Assembly (NCBI RefSeq): GCF_024679095.1
Contig: NC_066522.1
Coordinates: 11,557,753 to 11,621,752 of the forward strand
Source of the DNA: Eriocheir sinensis
Lineage: Eukaryota; Arthropoda; Malacostraca; Decapoda; Varunidae
Direction: 5' to 3'
DNA: 64,000 nt
In this document: one piece after another, positions 1 through 17,054 of the stretch
How positions within the stretch are numbered: position 1 is the stretch's first letter
Layout of the letters: every line of letters starts with the position of its first letter
Translations under genes and position numbers: made by a program
The notes under the pieces: model-generated
What the model saw: the letters and a program-made list of their open reading frames with translations, nothing else
What the model was told of the DNA's origin: nothing
Databases searched by the model: none

Positions 1-3000
1 AGGCGCCCACGCAGCATCACCTGACAGGGTGCCTCGCCCGCCTCACCATCAACTCTCAGGTGGGTAATGTTCACTCCAGGCTGGCGGGCGCTGTGTTGGA
101 GCGATGGTCCTCAGACTCAGCCAAGGCCGCTCCAGTCCTCACGGCTGAACATCGCTGTGGCTTCGTTTCAGGTGTTGGACCTTGGTGAGCCGGTCTACAA
201 CCACGCCACTGAAAGTGGCTGCCGCCCGCAGGACGTGGCCTGCTCCCAGGGGCCGGGTGGGTGTGGCCTGCGGGGTCAGTGTGTCGGTGGCCTGAAGCAG
301 CCCCGGTGTGAGTGTGACCCTGGGTGGAGAGGACCCGGCTGCTCCACTCCGACCGTGCCAGCCCGCCTGGGGTCGGCCTCTTACATGAAGGTGGCGCTGT
401 CCTTCACGCCGGGGCCGCGGGTGGTGCGGGTACAAGTGCGGGTGAGGTTTCGGGGTGCCAGAAGCGGCTTGCTGCTCCAGCTGGCCGCCCACCACCGCGC
501 CGCCACCTATACACTACACGTGAGTCTCCCATTCAGCATCATTCCCACCTTGCTGCTCCTTCCTATCCTCCCTCTCCCCCGTCACCGCCGCCACCCACCA
601 CAGCATAGTACTAGTCTTCGCTCTGGACCTCAGTACCACTGCCACAATAGTCTTTTGTCTGTTGCACCTTATAATCCTTAGAAATAGTCTGATGACCACA
701 ATACATTCACACTCAATATTCCGGACGACGGCGGGGCTTGAGCAGTACTGAATCTACGATACTTCCGTCACTATCACTAAATACATACGAATTTTTTTCC
801 ACATACATTTACATATACAAGCGCAAGTCGTAATTAAGGGATAGATAGAATGGTGGATAGACGATACCGTTGATTATGTTCTGTGTAACTATTCAAATTA
901 ACGACCACACTTCCTCCCCACCACACCTATAAGTCACGATGCAAATGTAATGGCGATAAAGGCAAATGCGTTCACAGAAACAGATGGCGTGTTTGTAATG
1001 GCGCTCCACCTTGCCCGCGATGCCGCCTTATCCAAACTTCCAATCGCTGTTAATGAATGGCATGCAAGTGATATTCAACTGCAGAATATATATACCAAAA
1101 AACATTGATGGTATACACTTTGCTCGATCGTTATCGATGTAATGTTCAATTGTCATTTTAATAAGGAGTTCAGGAGGTGTTTATGAACAAAGATTAAATT
1201 TTACTGTATACTCCTCTCTTGAAGCAGCATTACAGCGGTCATGACGTGACGCAACGTGCAATGCTGCCTCTTGTATTAACAAACGATAAGAGTTTATGTG
1301 TTGGCATAACCGTTCAAAACTTAAGAGACTCACCCGAGAAGGTAAAAAGAAATACCCCAGACGTTCACATTTACAAGCCTGGTTTCTGATGTCCGGAATT
1401 TTGACGCTGGAATGTATTTCCTTTAAGATTCATAATTTTTACTCTGTAGCGCAGTTGCAGGCGGGCGTGGCGTGCGCCTCCGTGTCGGGGGCCGGCTGGG
1501 CGGCGCGACAAACATGTGTGGAGCGGCGGCCGCTGGGAGACGGTGCCTGGCACACCATCGCTGCTGAGCGTCACGGCGACAACCTGCTGGTAAGCGTCGA
1601 CGACGGCAACGGCTGGCATCTCAACGAGACCCTGGCGTCTCTGGCGGCACCCAACGGGTCGGTGCCGCCGCCGCCCCTCATTGTGGATAAGCACGACGGC
1701 GTGACGGTAGGCGGCCTGCCGGAGTTCAGGGGCGTGGACCTGGTGACCGTCCAAAACGACCTGCAGGACAGTGAGTGTTGGCCCGCTCCACCATGTTCTT
1801 GATATAAAAACAGACCACTACACACACTCACCCTCGAAGTCAGACTTTGAAGGTGACGTGTGACAAGTGAGTGTCTATACACGTTTCTCTCTTCTTCGGC
1901 CCTTTTTTCTTACCTTGCCTTTCCCCTTCCCGCCAGCCTGCCTTGACGACCTGAGAGTGTCGGGCCATCCACTCCCGCTTTCGCCCGCTGTGAACGGCAC
2001 CAGCTGGGGTCAAGTAACAACACTGGAGCAGCTGACTCAGGGCTGCAGTCCTGCAAGGGACCCATGCATAGATACCAGCTGTGCGTCGCCACTCTCCTGC
2101 CATCCGGTCTGGGATCAGCCCTCCTGCAGGTCAGCTGTCCCCTCCTCGTCACCAAGTTTCATGGGAACACATGTAACATTTGTATTTTATTTCCTTCAGA
2201 CGTGCATCACAGACCTTCATCCATTCTTGTTGCTGAGGCGTGTGTGGGCCAGAGTTGCAGTGATACACTCAGCACCACGTTGGGTTAATATCAACAAATA
2301 TTTTCGCGGCAGCTGTGGTCCGGGCGGGCGTCAGGTGGCCAGCGTCTGTGAGGACGTGGACGAGTGCCTGTGGCGGCCGTGTCTTCACGGTGGTTCCTGT
2401 CACAACCTGCGGCCGGGCTTCCTGTGTGTGTGTGGGCCAGACCACCTGGGTGACCACTGCCAATGGGCCAAGATAGCTCCGGAAGGTCATCCGATCACGG
2501 CTCCAGCGGCAATAGCTGCCATCACCGTTTCCGTCCTTGTTCTAGGTATGTAATCAGCACATTTATTATCAATTTTTCCCATTCAACAACTGTGTGAGTA
2601 CTCCTTATTTATCTTCTCATACACTCAGATGCATTATCCACTACAAATGTGTTGCGGCAAGGCCATTCACTCTATTGTGTTTACATTTGATGTTGTTGAA
2701 TGAGCTGGGATCATTGGATACCGAGTTCAGAATACTGTTCACACCATCTCCTATGGGCCGCGTCTAGTCAAAAGTTTTCTGCCCATACTCGTTGGTCACG
2801 ATAATCTTGGTAATCTCACCCTAGTCAACCTTGCCATACCTACACGAGCTTGTCCGCAGCCGTGCTGGGCATGGTACTATCCCTGCGGCGCCGCCGTCTG
2901 CGGGTGGCTCGAGGGCTTCAAGCTGAAGCGGAAAAAGTTAGCGGCAGTAGTCTGCGAAGTGCCACGTCTGGCGCCGGAAACAAGGCTGAGGAAGGTGGCG

Positions 3001-3347
3001 ACGACACTATGCTGGAGCTGCTGAGGCTGAAGGTGTCGGGAGACTCCCCTGAACACCGGCGGGAAGGTGAGTTGAAAGACGTTTTAATGTCCGTCAGGGT
3101 GACCCTTTGTTCCCTTATCCGTTTGTATTTATGTAGCTTTGTGTCTGTTGAGCCGTTCATTAGGCCACTTTCTTTCTGGCAGGCATCGAGGGGGGCAGCG
3201 GCGGTGGCAGCAGTGGTGGAGGCATCACTCCCATGGTGGTGGCAGCAGCCCAACACTTCCCTGTTCCGCCGCCCCCCAAGGTGTTCCAGTCAGAGGAGAG
3301 CATAAAGGCCTATGCATACGAGGAGGAAATGTCATCAACACTGTCAG
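1..3347 (+). CDS. Neural-cadherin-like type III classic cadherin, 3' part
   Basis: Calcium-dependent adhesion receptor of the plasma membrane, arthropod CadN type; the ectodomain cadherin repeats lie upstream of the window. Exons read from splice sites and phase: 1-59, 172-519, 1455-1770, 1937-2129, 2313-2545, 2860-3066, 3183-3347; every junction keeps frame. Domain order: the end of a laminin-G domain (GCLARLTIN), an EGF-like module at 205-345 with spaced Cys, a laminin-G domain spread over exons 2-4 (mid-domain GAWHTI, closing CLDDLRVSG), an EGF module at about 2320-2460 (CLHGGSC then CVCG), a hydrophobic membrane segment spliced across 2490-2545 and 2860-2880, then an Arg-rich stop-transfer (RRRRLRVARG) and a cytoplasmic tail. 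The tail reaches SIKAYAYEEE, which resembles the YAYEG catenin-binding stretch of classic cadherins. EGF-LamG-EGF before the membrane is the known type III cadherin layout. Coding exons are clearly GC-richer than the introns. The C-terminus is not secure (see the next entry). Confidence 0.85.
520..1454 (+). other. Cadherin intron, no further feature seen
   Basis: AT-rich DNA between the GTGAGT donor at 520 and the acceptor at 1454. Tandem acceptors 6 bp apart (exon starts 1455 or 1461) both keep frame. No gene, RNA or recognisable mobile element was seen. Confidence 0.6.
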
Positions 3348-3510
3348 GTGAGGAAAAACAGAATAAAGAACGTGGTAGAAAGGAAACGGGAAGAGCGAGT
3401 TATGCCCAATTGCTTTTCTCAAAGTTATATGACAAACAACGAAAGGGATGATACAAACAACCAAATGTACACTTATGTATGATTCTCTTCTTCCCAATGG
3501 ATGCAATCAG

Positions 3511-4757
3511 ATCTGACGATAAGGCAAACAGGTGGCCCCTGCCTCGTCCCTGGAGCAGCGGGTTTCCTCGTCAACACTAGCGCGCCCCGCCCGGCTCTCC
3601 CCGACGCCCAGGCCACAACGGTGGACTTGCAGGGACGCACCACAGTCGGGCTGGCGAAGGAAAAGCCTCTCATCTCCTCCACTTCTCCTCCCGCAGGCAG
3701 GTTCTTCCTCCGTGCAGTTTTTCATTATTGTCACTCGCCATTCATATCATTTCTCCATCACCATCCAGTCGTGTCTCCTCAGCAACAAGTAAATCGCAGT
3801 TTCTCATTATTGTCGCTCTCCATTCATATCAGTCCTCCACACAATCCACTCGCATCTCCCTCCCAGCAGTAAGTAAGCCATTAGTCTGAATTCCGCAGAG
3901 TTTTACAATTTGTTCGCTTCCCTGCCCCGTCTTTTTTTTATTTTATAACAAAGGAGACAGCTCAAGGGCACTAAAAAAGGAAACAGTAATAAAAAAGAGC
4001 CCACTACTCGCTGTTCCTACAAAAAAGAATCAAAAGAGGTGGCCGAAAGAGAGGTCAATAATAATAATAGTATTCAGGTCCTCCTCCAATCAGTACAGCA
4101 TCCTCATTCCGACCATCAAAGACCTCTTAATAATGGGGAGGTTTATATCCCTTCAACACACCCAAAGCGGCGTTAACTAGGTATACATGTTGCCACCTAT
4201 ACCTACACACTGAATCTGTCCCAGGTTTTGGAATTATACTTTTATGGCTTACATACACAAACCCTTTGAGACCTACCACGTGCACCGATAAACTACAGTA
4301 AATACAGATAAGTAACCACGGAGACGGTACAGATTTTTTTGACATCTTAGTGAGTAGTTCAAGAAAAAGTTTGCAACGTTACCTCTTATGTTTGTTGCTT
4401 TTATCAATGATCTTGCACACACTACTACTGTAAAAAAAAATACATCTACTACTACTACTGCTACTACTACAACTACTACTACTACAACTAGAGAATGATG
4501 ATAAGAGTAAAAGAACAATTATTATTTCTACTATCATCCGTTGCTACTACTTTTATTACATGCACCCTCCTCCCCCATCACCACCACCACCAGACTGACC
4601 TCGACACAGCCTCCGCCTCCCCGCCGCGCCCCGAGCGCTGCTTCCCGTCCGCCACGCACGAAGGGGGGGCGGCCAGGCTTCCCCGTCGCCGCCACCGCCC
4701 CCGTCGCCTCGGATCCCCGGCTGTGGCAGCAAGAATTGACTCCCTGGAAAGAAATCG
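3511..4757 (+). CDS. Possible last cytoplasmic exons of the cadherin gene
   Basis: Two GC-rich open stretches follow the last firm cadherin exon. The first, about 3511-3697, has alternative acceptors at 3510, 3522 and 3531. Acceptors 3510 and 3531 continue the same frame after the phase-1 donor at 3347, while 3522 opens a second frame that is Ser-rich (VAPASSLEQR). A weak donor lies near 3697. The second stretch, 4594-4757, follows CACCACCAG and ends at a good GTGCGT donor; joined in phase it reads a Pro/Arg-rich tail (TQPPPPRRAP) ending in PWKEIG. Base composition and phase fit exons, but neither part shows the acidic Ser-Leu-Ser-Ser-Leu catenin-binding region expected of a classic cadherin. 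The join, frame and true stop are therefore uncertain. Confidence 0.3.
3925..4062 (-). mobile_element. LINE 3' end (Jockey-like tail), minus strand
   Basis: Reverse-complemented, this reads a 3' tail ending in an A-rich stretch and preceded by GTGCCCTTGAGCTGTCTCC. The same tail follows the clear Jockey-like fragment at 10.2-10.5 kb on the plus strand (TTGCCCTTGAGCCGTCTCC then poly-A), which identifies it as a truncated copy of that family. Confidence 0.55.
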
Positions 4758-4791
4758 GTGCGTGTTTATGAATTATGTTCTATGGGTAAAA

Positions 4792-4924
<133 letters not shown>

Positions 4925-4939
4925 TTCTTTTACCATTAT

Positions 4940-5700
4940 GAAACTATCTATTTCTTAATCTGAAGATACCCACCCAAATATTTTTTTACTTCTAACTACT
5001 TCCTCTTCTAACACTAAAAAAAATAACCCTTAAAAGATAGGAAATGACACCCCTTCTTCTGTTTCTTTCAATGGAAGCAGCAAACAAACAAATGGGCTGA
5101 CAGTGTCTTTATTCTCTTCTCTCATACAACCTTTAGAAATTTATTTTTGTAGCATGATACAAATGTCACTCACTATCTGCTAGACATTACCAGTACTCAC
5201 TAAAGTGAGTATAATTTTCAAATCACATCTTTGACAAAATGAACTTCAAAGGAAAAAAATGAACGTTCTGGAGCAAACTTCCTTCAGTTCCACCAGGTGC
5301 TGGCACGAGAGTTTTGTCCGTCCCCGTCAGGAGCACACATCTCCTGTCTTTGGTGGTATGTATCAAGCTCAACAAATACCTATTCTAAGTTGTTACAGTT
5401 CTATCTAGCTCATTCGTTCTCATCTCTACTACTAGTAGTAGTAGTAGTAGTTATGCTTCTTACACTTTCCCTCACCTAGAACAAGGGCCGCATTTTTGTT
5501 CGTTTCCATTGACGTTTTCCCGGCTGCTGCTTCCTTTGCTAGCAACTAAGCATTTCAACCTTCATGACCTGCGATCCACAACATTACTTAAGTGTTTGAC
5601 ATATAAACATATGCATGCCACTTTTGACCGTCTCAGTGGAATTATAAACTTGGGAAACAATGGAACGGAGATATTCCTGAATTTGTCTTCTTTTACCAGC
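4940..5700. other. AT-rich stretch with no gene seen
   Basis: Low-complexity AT-rich DNA with a short (TAG)n run near 5432-5452. No coding frame, RNA gene or element boundary could be supported. Confidence 0.5.
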
Positions 5701-5719
5701 ATCCAGAATTATCTTGGAC

Positions 5720-5946
5720 ATTTTTTTTTTTTTTTTTTTTTTGGTATTTCGTTGGGGATATACCCCAATGGGGGAAGGCGGAGCATGCCGCGCAACCCCC
5801 CAGACGGCTGGTAGAGAGATACCCAATTCTTTCAAGGAGGAGGCCCAACAACGGGGCTGAGGGCGTCGGAAAGAGCCCACCTTTCCACCCCCATGGTAAC
5901 TGATAGGTCTCGAACCCATACGCTACAGGTGTCGTGCCGTTCATGG
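5720..5946 (-). mobile_element. tRNA-derived SINE, minus strand
   Basis: Begins with a poly-T run (5720-5742), i.e. a poly-A tail on the minus strand. At the other end it carries GGTCTCGAACCCATACGC, the complement of a Pol III B box (GGTTCGAGACC), just inside a tRNA-like head. About 225 bp, the usual size of a SINE. Confidence 0.6.
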
Positions 5947-6377
5947 GCACTCTTTTAATTAATTATGTAGGTTCATTATACCTCAAAGTAGAATTAATTA
6001 TTGATGTGACGTCACGGAGTGACAAACTGACCGCAGGTTAGGCCTGCTTGAGACCTGAGATTTCCTTGGTAGGCCTCCAATATCAATATAAGGTCACTAG
6101 TATTTTATTTCCATTATAAATATTTACCGTTCTCCCGCAATAATTAAAAGAAGGCAGATTGACCGCTTTCGGCAACGATACCCTGTTTTGACCCTGACAC
6201 CTGAATTTTGTTGACACTACAGATTGTAGGGGAGATTGGGAGCACAACAGGCCTCTTTGTTTCAACCCCAATCTCTTCCCTCTCGCTCTCTTTCTCTCTC
6301 TCCCTTCTCTCTCAAACTTCTTTCTCTCTCTCTCTCCTCTCATACTTTTCATTTTTTTCTCCTTCTCTTGTGTACTT

Positions 6378-6379
<2 letters not shown>

Positions 6380-6452
<73 letters not shown>
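6380..6452. repeat. (CT)n microsatellite
   Basis: About 72 bp of perfect CT, preceded from 6275 by a broader degenerate CT-rich zone. Confidence 0.97.
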
Positions 6453-6454
<2 letters not shown>

Positions 6455-6544
6455 GAGAAACCCACATACATATATAACTGGTTGCGCAAACACCCCAGGT
6501 TAACTCTATTTACATGGGGAAAAATACCATTACAATTGTAGTAC

Positions 6545-6625
6545 ATTTCGGGCCATTACACAGGCACCCCGCCGAAGCGCAAGGCCGAGACTCTACCACG
6601 GGACCACGGGAGCCCCCCCTCTTGG
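6545..6625 (-). mobile_element. tRNA-like SINE head fragment
   Basis: The complement reads GGCTCCCGTGGTCCCGTGG then TAGAGTCTCGGCCTTGCG, resembling the 5' half of a tRNA with an A box. There is no complete tRNA fold and no B box in place, so it is more likely a SINE fragment than a tRNA gene. Confidence 0.35.
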
Positions 6626-7100
6626 ACATTTAAATACCCTGTGGGGTGATGTGATGAACGGTTGAAGTGTTTGACCAGTTATTATGTCTGGGTGAGATAT
6701 CTTGAATACAAACAGTTATTCGTTCCCCTGAATAAAAGTAAGTAAATAAATAGATTAATAAATAAAAGTACTACACCGACTTGGCACCCACGCACCTCTC
6801 CGCTTGGCACCACGCATCAGCTGATCGCCCAAACAAACACAACATCCCCGCCTCCCGCCGCAAATCTGTCCTTACTACTCTACTCTTCCACCTCCAGAGC
6901 TTGTGTTTACTGACAGCCATGGTTCTATACACGTACCATAAGGAATGAGAACACTGTCACGAATGTACAGATGCGGACAGAGCGTAATGCCTGTCTAACA
7001 CCCTGAGAGAGGCGATGCTCTAGTGGCCCGAAGTGGTGTGTCTCGGCGACAAGAAGTGAGAGGCTGCACTCTGAGGCCTGAACTTATTAGGCGGCCAACG

Positions 7101-7139
7101 ATGCGGCTTCCCGTGCACACGCTCCGGCACGCCCTTAAA
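7101..7139 (+). CDS. Proposed first coding exon of the sirtuin gene
   Basis: The first firm sirtuin exon (9732-9931) opens at an acceptor (TGATTGCAG) and has no in-frame ATG before the NAD-binding motif, so its start codon must lie upstream. At 7101 an ATG in a GC-rich, CpG-containing stretch encodes MRLPVHTLRHALK and ends at a GTATAC donor at 7140. Its phase (0) matches the acceptor phase at 9732. The joined N-terminus is rich in Arg, His and Ser and poor in acidic residues, like a mitochondrial targeting peptide. The donor is weak and no transcript supports the join. Confidence 0.35.
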
Positions 7140-7459
7140 GTATACTGTGGGATGGTGTGTTCATTCTGTACTTGACTTATTTGTGTAATTGGAAGGGTTT
7201 TGTGATTTACACCTAACTCATTCAGGTGGTTGACAACATTTACTTCTAGTAGAGTTAAACATGCTAATTATCCGTCCTTCAGTGATATATCAATGTATGC
7301 AGATCTTGTCTTAGGTATGCATTCTGAAGGACAAAGTGACACACTGCTGGCTTGTGGCTAATGCATGCAGGTGCAAGAGACAGACAAGTATTGATATTTC
7401 TGAAACTGCAGATTCACAATCAGAATACATGTCAGAATATTTGCAACATATAAGTAATT

Positions 7460-9210
7460 AGAAAATTTGGTAAAATTCTAGTGTTTGCCCATACTCCCCC
7501 CTCCCCCCATACAAGCCTGGGGACCTAGTGGGAATGCGGGGTTTCGGGTGGGGGACACGAAATCCGTCGCATTCGCGTATTTTTTTAGTGGGGGGGAGGG
7601 ATAAAAACTCCCTAGATCTAGGGAAATTCCCTAAATTTAGGGAATTTTTCCTCCCACCACCACTAACAAAAGCGTTTGCGACGAATTTAGTGTTTCCCAT
7701 ATAAAACCACACACTCAGTGGATCCCCAAGCTTGTTTTGGGAGAGAAGCATAGTGAACCCACCAAACAATGCTCACCTCACCATCTGGCGTGGCACCGGC
7801 GGCCATCTGTGCTCACATAAATGCCTCCACCACACTCATGCCCTCTCTCTCTAGTAGGCTGTCACCTCATCGCAAGGTTTCTGTCCCCCAAGTAGAGCCC
7901 ATGGCACCAAACACAGTGTATCTTCATTGTTTATCACTGACACAAGTAAAACCACCGGCTAGCCGGGATCCATCCAACACCGCGCCTTTAACAGTACTGC
8001 AGCTTGTGCAGGAAGTGCAGGCTCTCGAACCTCTTGCCCTAGCTGTTCGAACACGTGAATCCTTACTGACCGGATTTTGAATCTGCTTCACGAGCTTATA
8101 TTCCCAGTATACAAGGTGATTGTGGATATTGACTCCGCGCCTCCAGAATATGATAATATGCCTCCATATATCATAGTAAAAAAAAACAAAGTACTTAAAA
8201 GTAAAGAAGCCGAATTAATCCCCTTCCCCCAACGATCTTGGGGGACCTGCGTGAACTCGGGGTTTTTGGGTGAGGGAGCATATTTAAACTACTCCAACCG
8301 AACTTTACGACCTGGTCTCACATGCGTGGGCTAATGGCTAACTAAGCGTACCATCGCTAACCAAGTGTACCATCGGTAATATTACGTAAAGGTGCGTGTT
8401 CTAAAAAAATAAATAACCACGCGTGGTGGACCTGGTCTCACATGCGTGGTCTAATGGCTAACTAAGCGTACCATCGCTAACCAAGCGTACCATCGGTAAT
8501 AGTATTAGGTAAAGGTGCGTGTTCTAAAAAAAAATAACCACGCGTGGTGGACCTGGTCTCACATGTGTGGGCTAATGGCTAACTAAAGGTACCATCGCTA
8601 ACCAAGCGTACCATCAGTAATAATATTAGGTAAAGGTGCGTGTTCTAAAAAATAATAACCATGCGTCGTGGACCTGGTCTCACATGCGTGGGCTAATGGC
8701 TAACTAAGCGTACCATCGCTAACCTAGCGTACCATCGGAAATAGTATTAGGTAAAGGTGCGTGTTCCAAAAAAAAATTAAAAATAACCACGCGTGGTGGA
8801 CCTGGTCTCACCTAGCGTATCATTGCTAACCGGATCGTTGGCAACGCTGCTCATATTGCAATGGCGTTGCCATGTAAACACATCGTCCATATGTATAATA
8901 TGCCCTTAAGTACAATAACGAGGCGTAATATCTTATTTTCGAGGTGCGGAGTGATTTTCAATAATTACTTTGTGTGGTTTCCGTACGTTGTAAAAAAAAA
9001 ACAATGTATGAAATTTCCCTACATCTAAGTAATTGTAAGGAATTTCCCTACATCTAGGGTATTTTTCAACCCCTCATAACTCAAAAACTATGCATTTGCG
9101 ACGCATTTCATGTTTACCACCGCATTCCCCGAAGTCTCAATGGTCCCCTAGCCAATTTTGGTTGCGAGGGGTTGAGTATGGGCAAACACTAGAATAATAC
9201 CGAAAATTTA
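7460..9210. mobile_element. TIR DNA element with internal 121-bp tandem repeats
   Basis: Positions 7475-7496 and 9174-9195 are a perfect 22-bp inverted pair (ATTCTAGTGTTTGCCCATAC and its complement). The similarity continues outward in diverged form for about 12 bp on each side. No clear target duplication was seen. The inside holds short frames without recognisable domains, TAGGGAAATTCCCTA-type palindromes near both ends (7610-7650 and 9015-9065), and a tandem array at 8309-8820. There is no transposase frame, so it is non-autonomous. It lies inside the sirtuin's first intron if the proposed first exon is right. Confidence 0.75.
8309..8820. repeat. 121-bp tandem array, four copies plus a partial
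   Basis: CCTGGTCTCACATGCGTGG recurs at 8311, 8431, 8552, 8673 and (truncated) 8801. Each unit holds two or three copies of a smaller word, CTAACCAAGCGTACCATCG, followed by an A-run and CCACGCGTGGTGG. The same words appear inverted at 23.2-23.4 kb. Confidence 0.9.
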
Positions 9211-9731
9211 TGCTAGTAAAACCTGTTGGTGTTCTTGTAAGCTTATTGTAAACCAAACATAAGCAAACATTTTCTTTTAATCATGGTTCTCTAAATATGT
9301 GAAAGTATTCTTCAGAGTTCTCACTGATATAGTCACTAGAATGGTGTGTAGTTATGTTTCAATTTTACTTCCACTTACTTGTTGCTAGTAAAACTAATGA
9401 CTGGGCATTGTCTATATTATTACTGACTGAGGTTACCACCTTTACAAAGCTGATTTACAGCCAACTGCTTCCTGTGCTTTGCAAAAGCAGGAGACATAAA
9501 ACTGTTTGGACAAACATGGATTAAATTAAACTTCTTTGTTTGTGATAAGGGTTATCATGTTTAGATAAAACAAAAACAATTTACAGAGCGTTTCATTAAC
9601 TGCATTTTGTCTCTAAAGTCAGTATTTGGATCAGTGTGAATAAATAGTCATGCACCTACACTTGTATTGTTTTGATAAACTGTAAAGTTAACATGCAACA
9701 AAATATGACTTTAATGTGTAACTGATTGCAG
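9211..9731 (+). other. Sirtuin intron, nothing recognised
   Basis: AT-rich sequence up to the TGATTGCAG acceptor. No gene or element was identified. Confidence 0.5.
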
Positions 9732-15514
<5,783 letters not shown>

Positions 15515-15576
15515 TTACACATTTCTGTCTATATTTGATTTCTGAATGTGATTTTTTACTCATACATTGTAAGTTG

Positions 15577-15582
15577 AATAAA
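15577..15582 (+). terminator. Polyadenylation signal of the sirtuin gene
   Basis: AATAAA about 60 bp after the stop codon, followed by a T-rich stretch. This is a normal position for the cleavage signal. Confidence 0.65.
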
Positions 15583-15599
15583 GAAATTTGCAGTTTTTT

Positions 15600-16890
15600 C
15601 CTGCCATTATTATTTGTAAATATTTTATCATTATCATAACGATTGATCAACTTTTTTGTTTAAATGCATATTCAAAGTGTATGCCTAACTAGAATATAAT
15701 TTTAAAAAATCTGACCTCTTAATATCCTAATTTCTATTGCTCACATTCTACAGCAATAAAAACCATTACAAGAGCCCAAAGTAAATGTAAGTATCTGTAA
15801 GTGCTACTCAAAGAAAAGAAAATTACTTTGCTCCAATGATGTCTATAATACCTCCCCTTCAAAGAATGTTTGATGAAAATTAAGACTGCCCAGTGCGTAA
15901 AGTAGAACAGCTAGTTGAAGCCTCTACATAAATGAAGTTAAAATGTGTTAATATAATATTATGTAAATTCAGAATGATTAACCATCATCACCATCACCAC
16001 AAGCACAGTCATCACTATCTTTACCAGCATCAAACCAAAGCCATGAGAAAGGGTTTATGATCAAGCATACTAAATCAAGAAAAAGTCAGTCAGAAGTAAA
16101 AATATCCCTGTAAAAAATTTATCACATCAATATATATCACATATCACATATTAATATTCATTCACAGTTTCATATTATTTCAACTCATCTTTCACATAGC
16201 TAACCAATCAAGGTGTTGCATAGATCATTAATGATGCGAGGGGGGATTCCACTTCTCAAAGAACATGACAAATTTATCTATTCAGGAATAAAAAAAAATT
16301 CACAAACATTCCACCAGGATTAGAGGCCCCAAGACTGGAGGCAACTACTCTGGCACTGGGCCAAAGGAAACTCCTTAGCTTCAGGCCTTTTTGGAGCTGA
16401 CAGAAGCCTACACATGCACGCCACTCCCCCATATGGTATATGGGAGGATGAGAGGAGCTCCAAAGACCCTTCCCCCTCCCATGTCCTATGGATGGGTTTA
16501 TTGTCTCTCATAACACACCGGAGAGTCCTCAGTGCTGCTCGAAAGACAGATCCTCTCTTTATCCGCATCTCGGAGCATTACATTAACATTTACTTTCCAC
16601 TGCTAATAGAAACTTTGTTACATTAGTTAAGAACAGTTATTTTTTCTTACCTTTCAAGATTTATTTGTGAGTAGTTTCCACGCAAAAGGCCATGTGTATG
16701 AAGGTTGTTTTGTCGATCATTTTCTCGTTTAAAAGACCCACGAACAATTAACATTTAGCTGGGAGTCTTTCCCCCTGGCATCCCCTTTTATCCTGCTACA
16801 CCGACTCCTTCCTTTCTGGCTTGCTTAAACTCATATGCATTTCATCGCCCAAGCACACACAATTGGCAAGGCTTTCGTAGGAGTTGTGGG
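15600..16890. other. Intergenic, no gene supported
   Basis: AT-rich to about 16300, then a moderately GC-rich patch (16320-16570) open on both strands for about 80 codons but without recognisable motifs. A poly-T run lies at 16900-16930. Confidence 0.45.
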
Positions 16891-16900
16891 CCTTTCCGTG

Positions 16901-16933
<33 letters not shown>

Positions 16934-17054
16934 CCTGGGGGTGGTTTGACAAAGCCTCTGTACCATGAACTATACAAAACACTCATAAGAACACATTTTA
17001 CCTTTTTTCTTTTCTTTTGGCCTTTCAAAATAACTGATGTTTGAGTTGGCAGCG

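Noticed and set aside
67..171. ATG at 67 as the start of a protein
   Set aside because: It lies in an intron after the GTGGGT donor at 60; the cadherin exon begins at the acceptor at 171 and the gene comes from upstream.
9693..9731. ATG at 9693 as the sirtuin start
   Set aside because: Its frame meets TGA (within CTGATTGC) before the exon, so it cannot feed the sirtuin frame.
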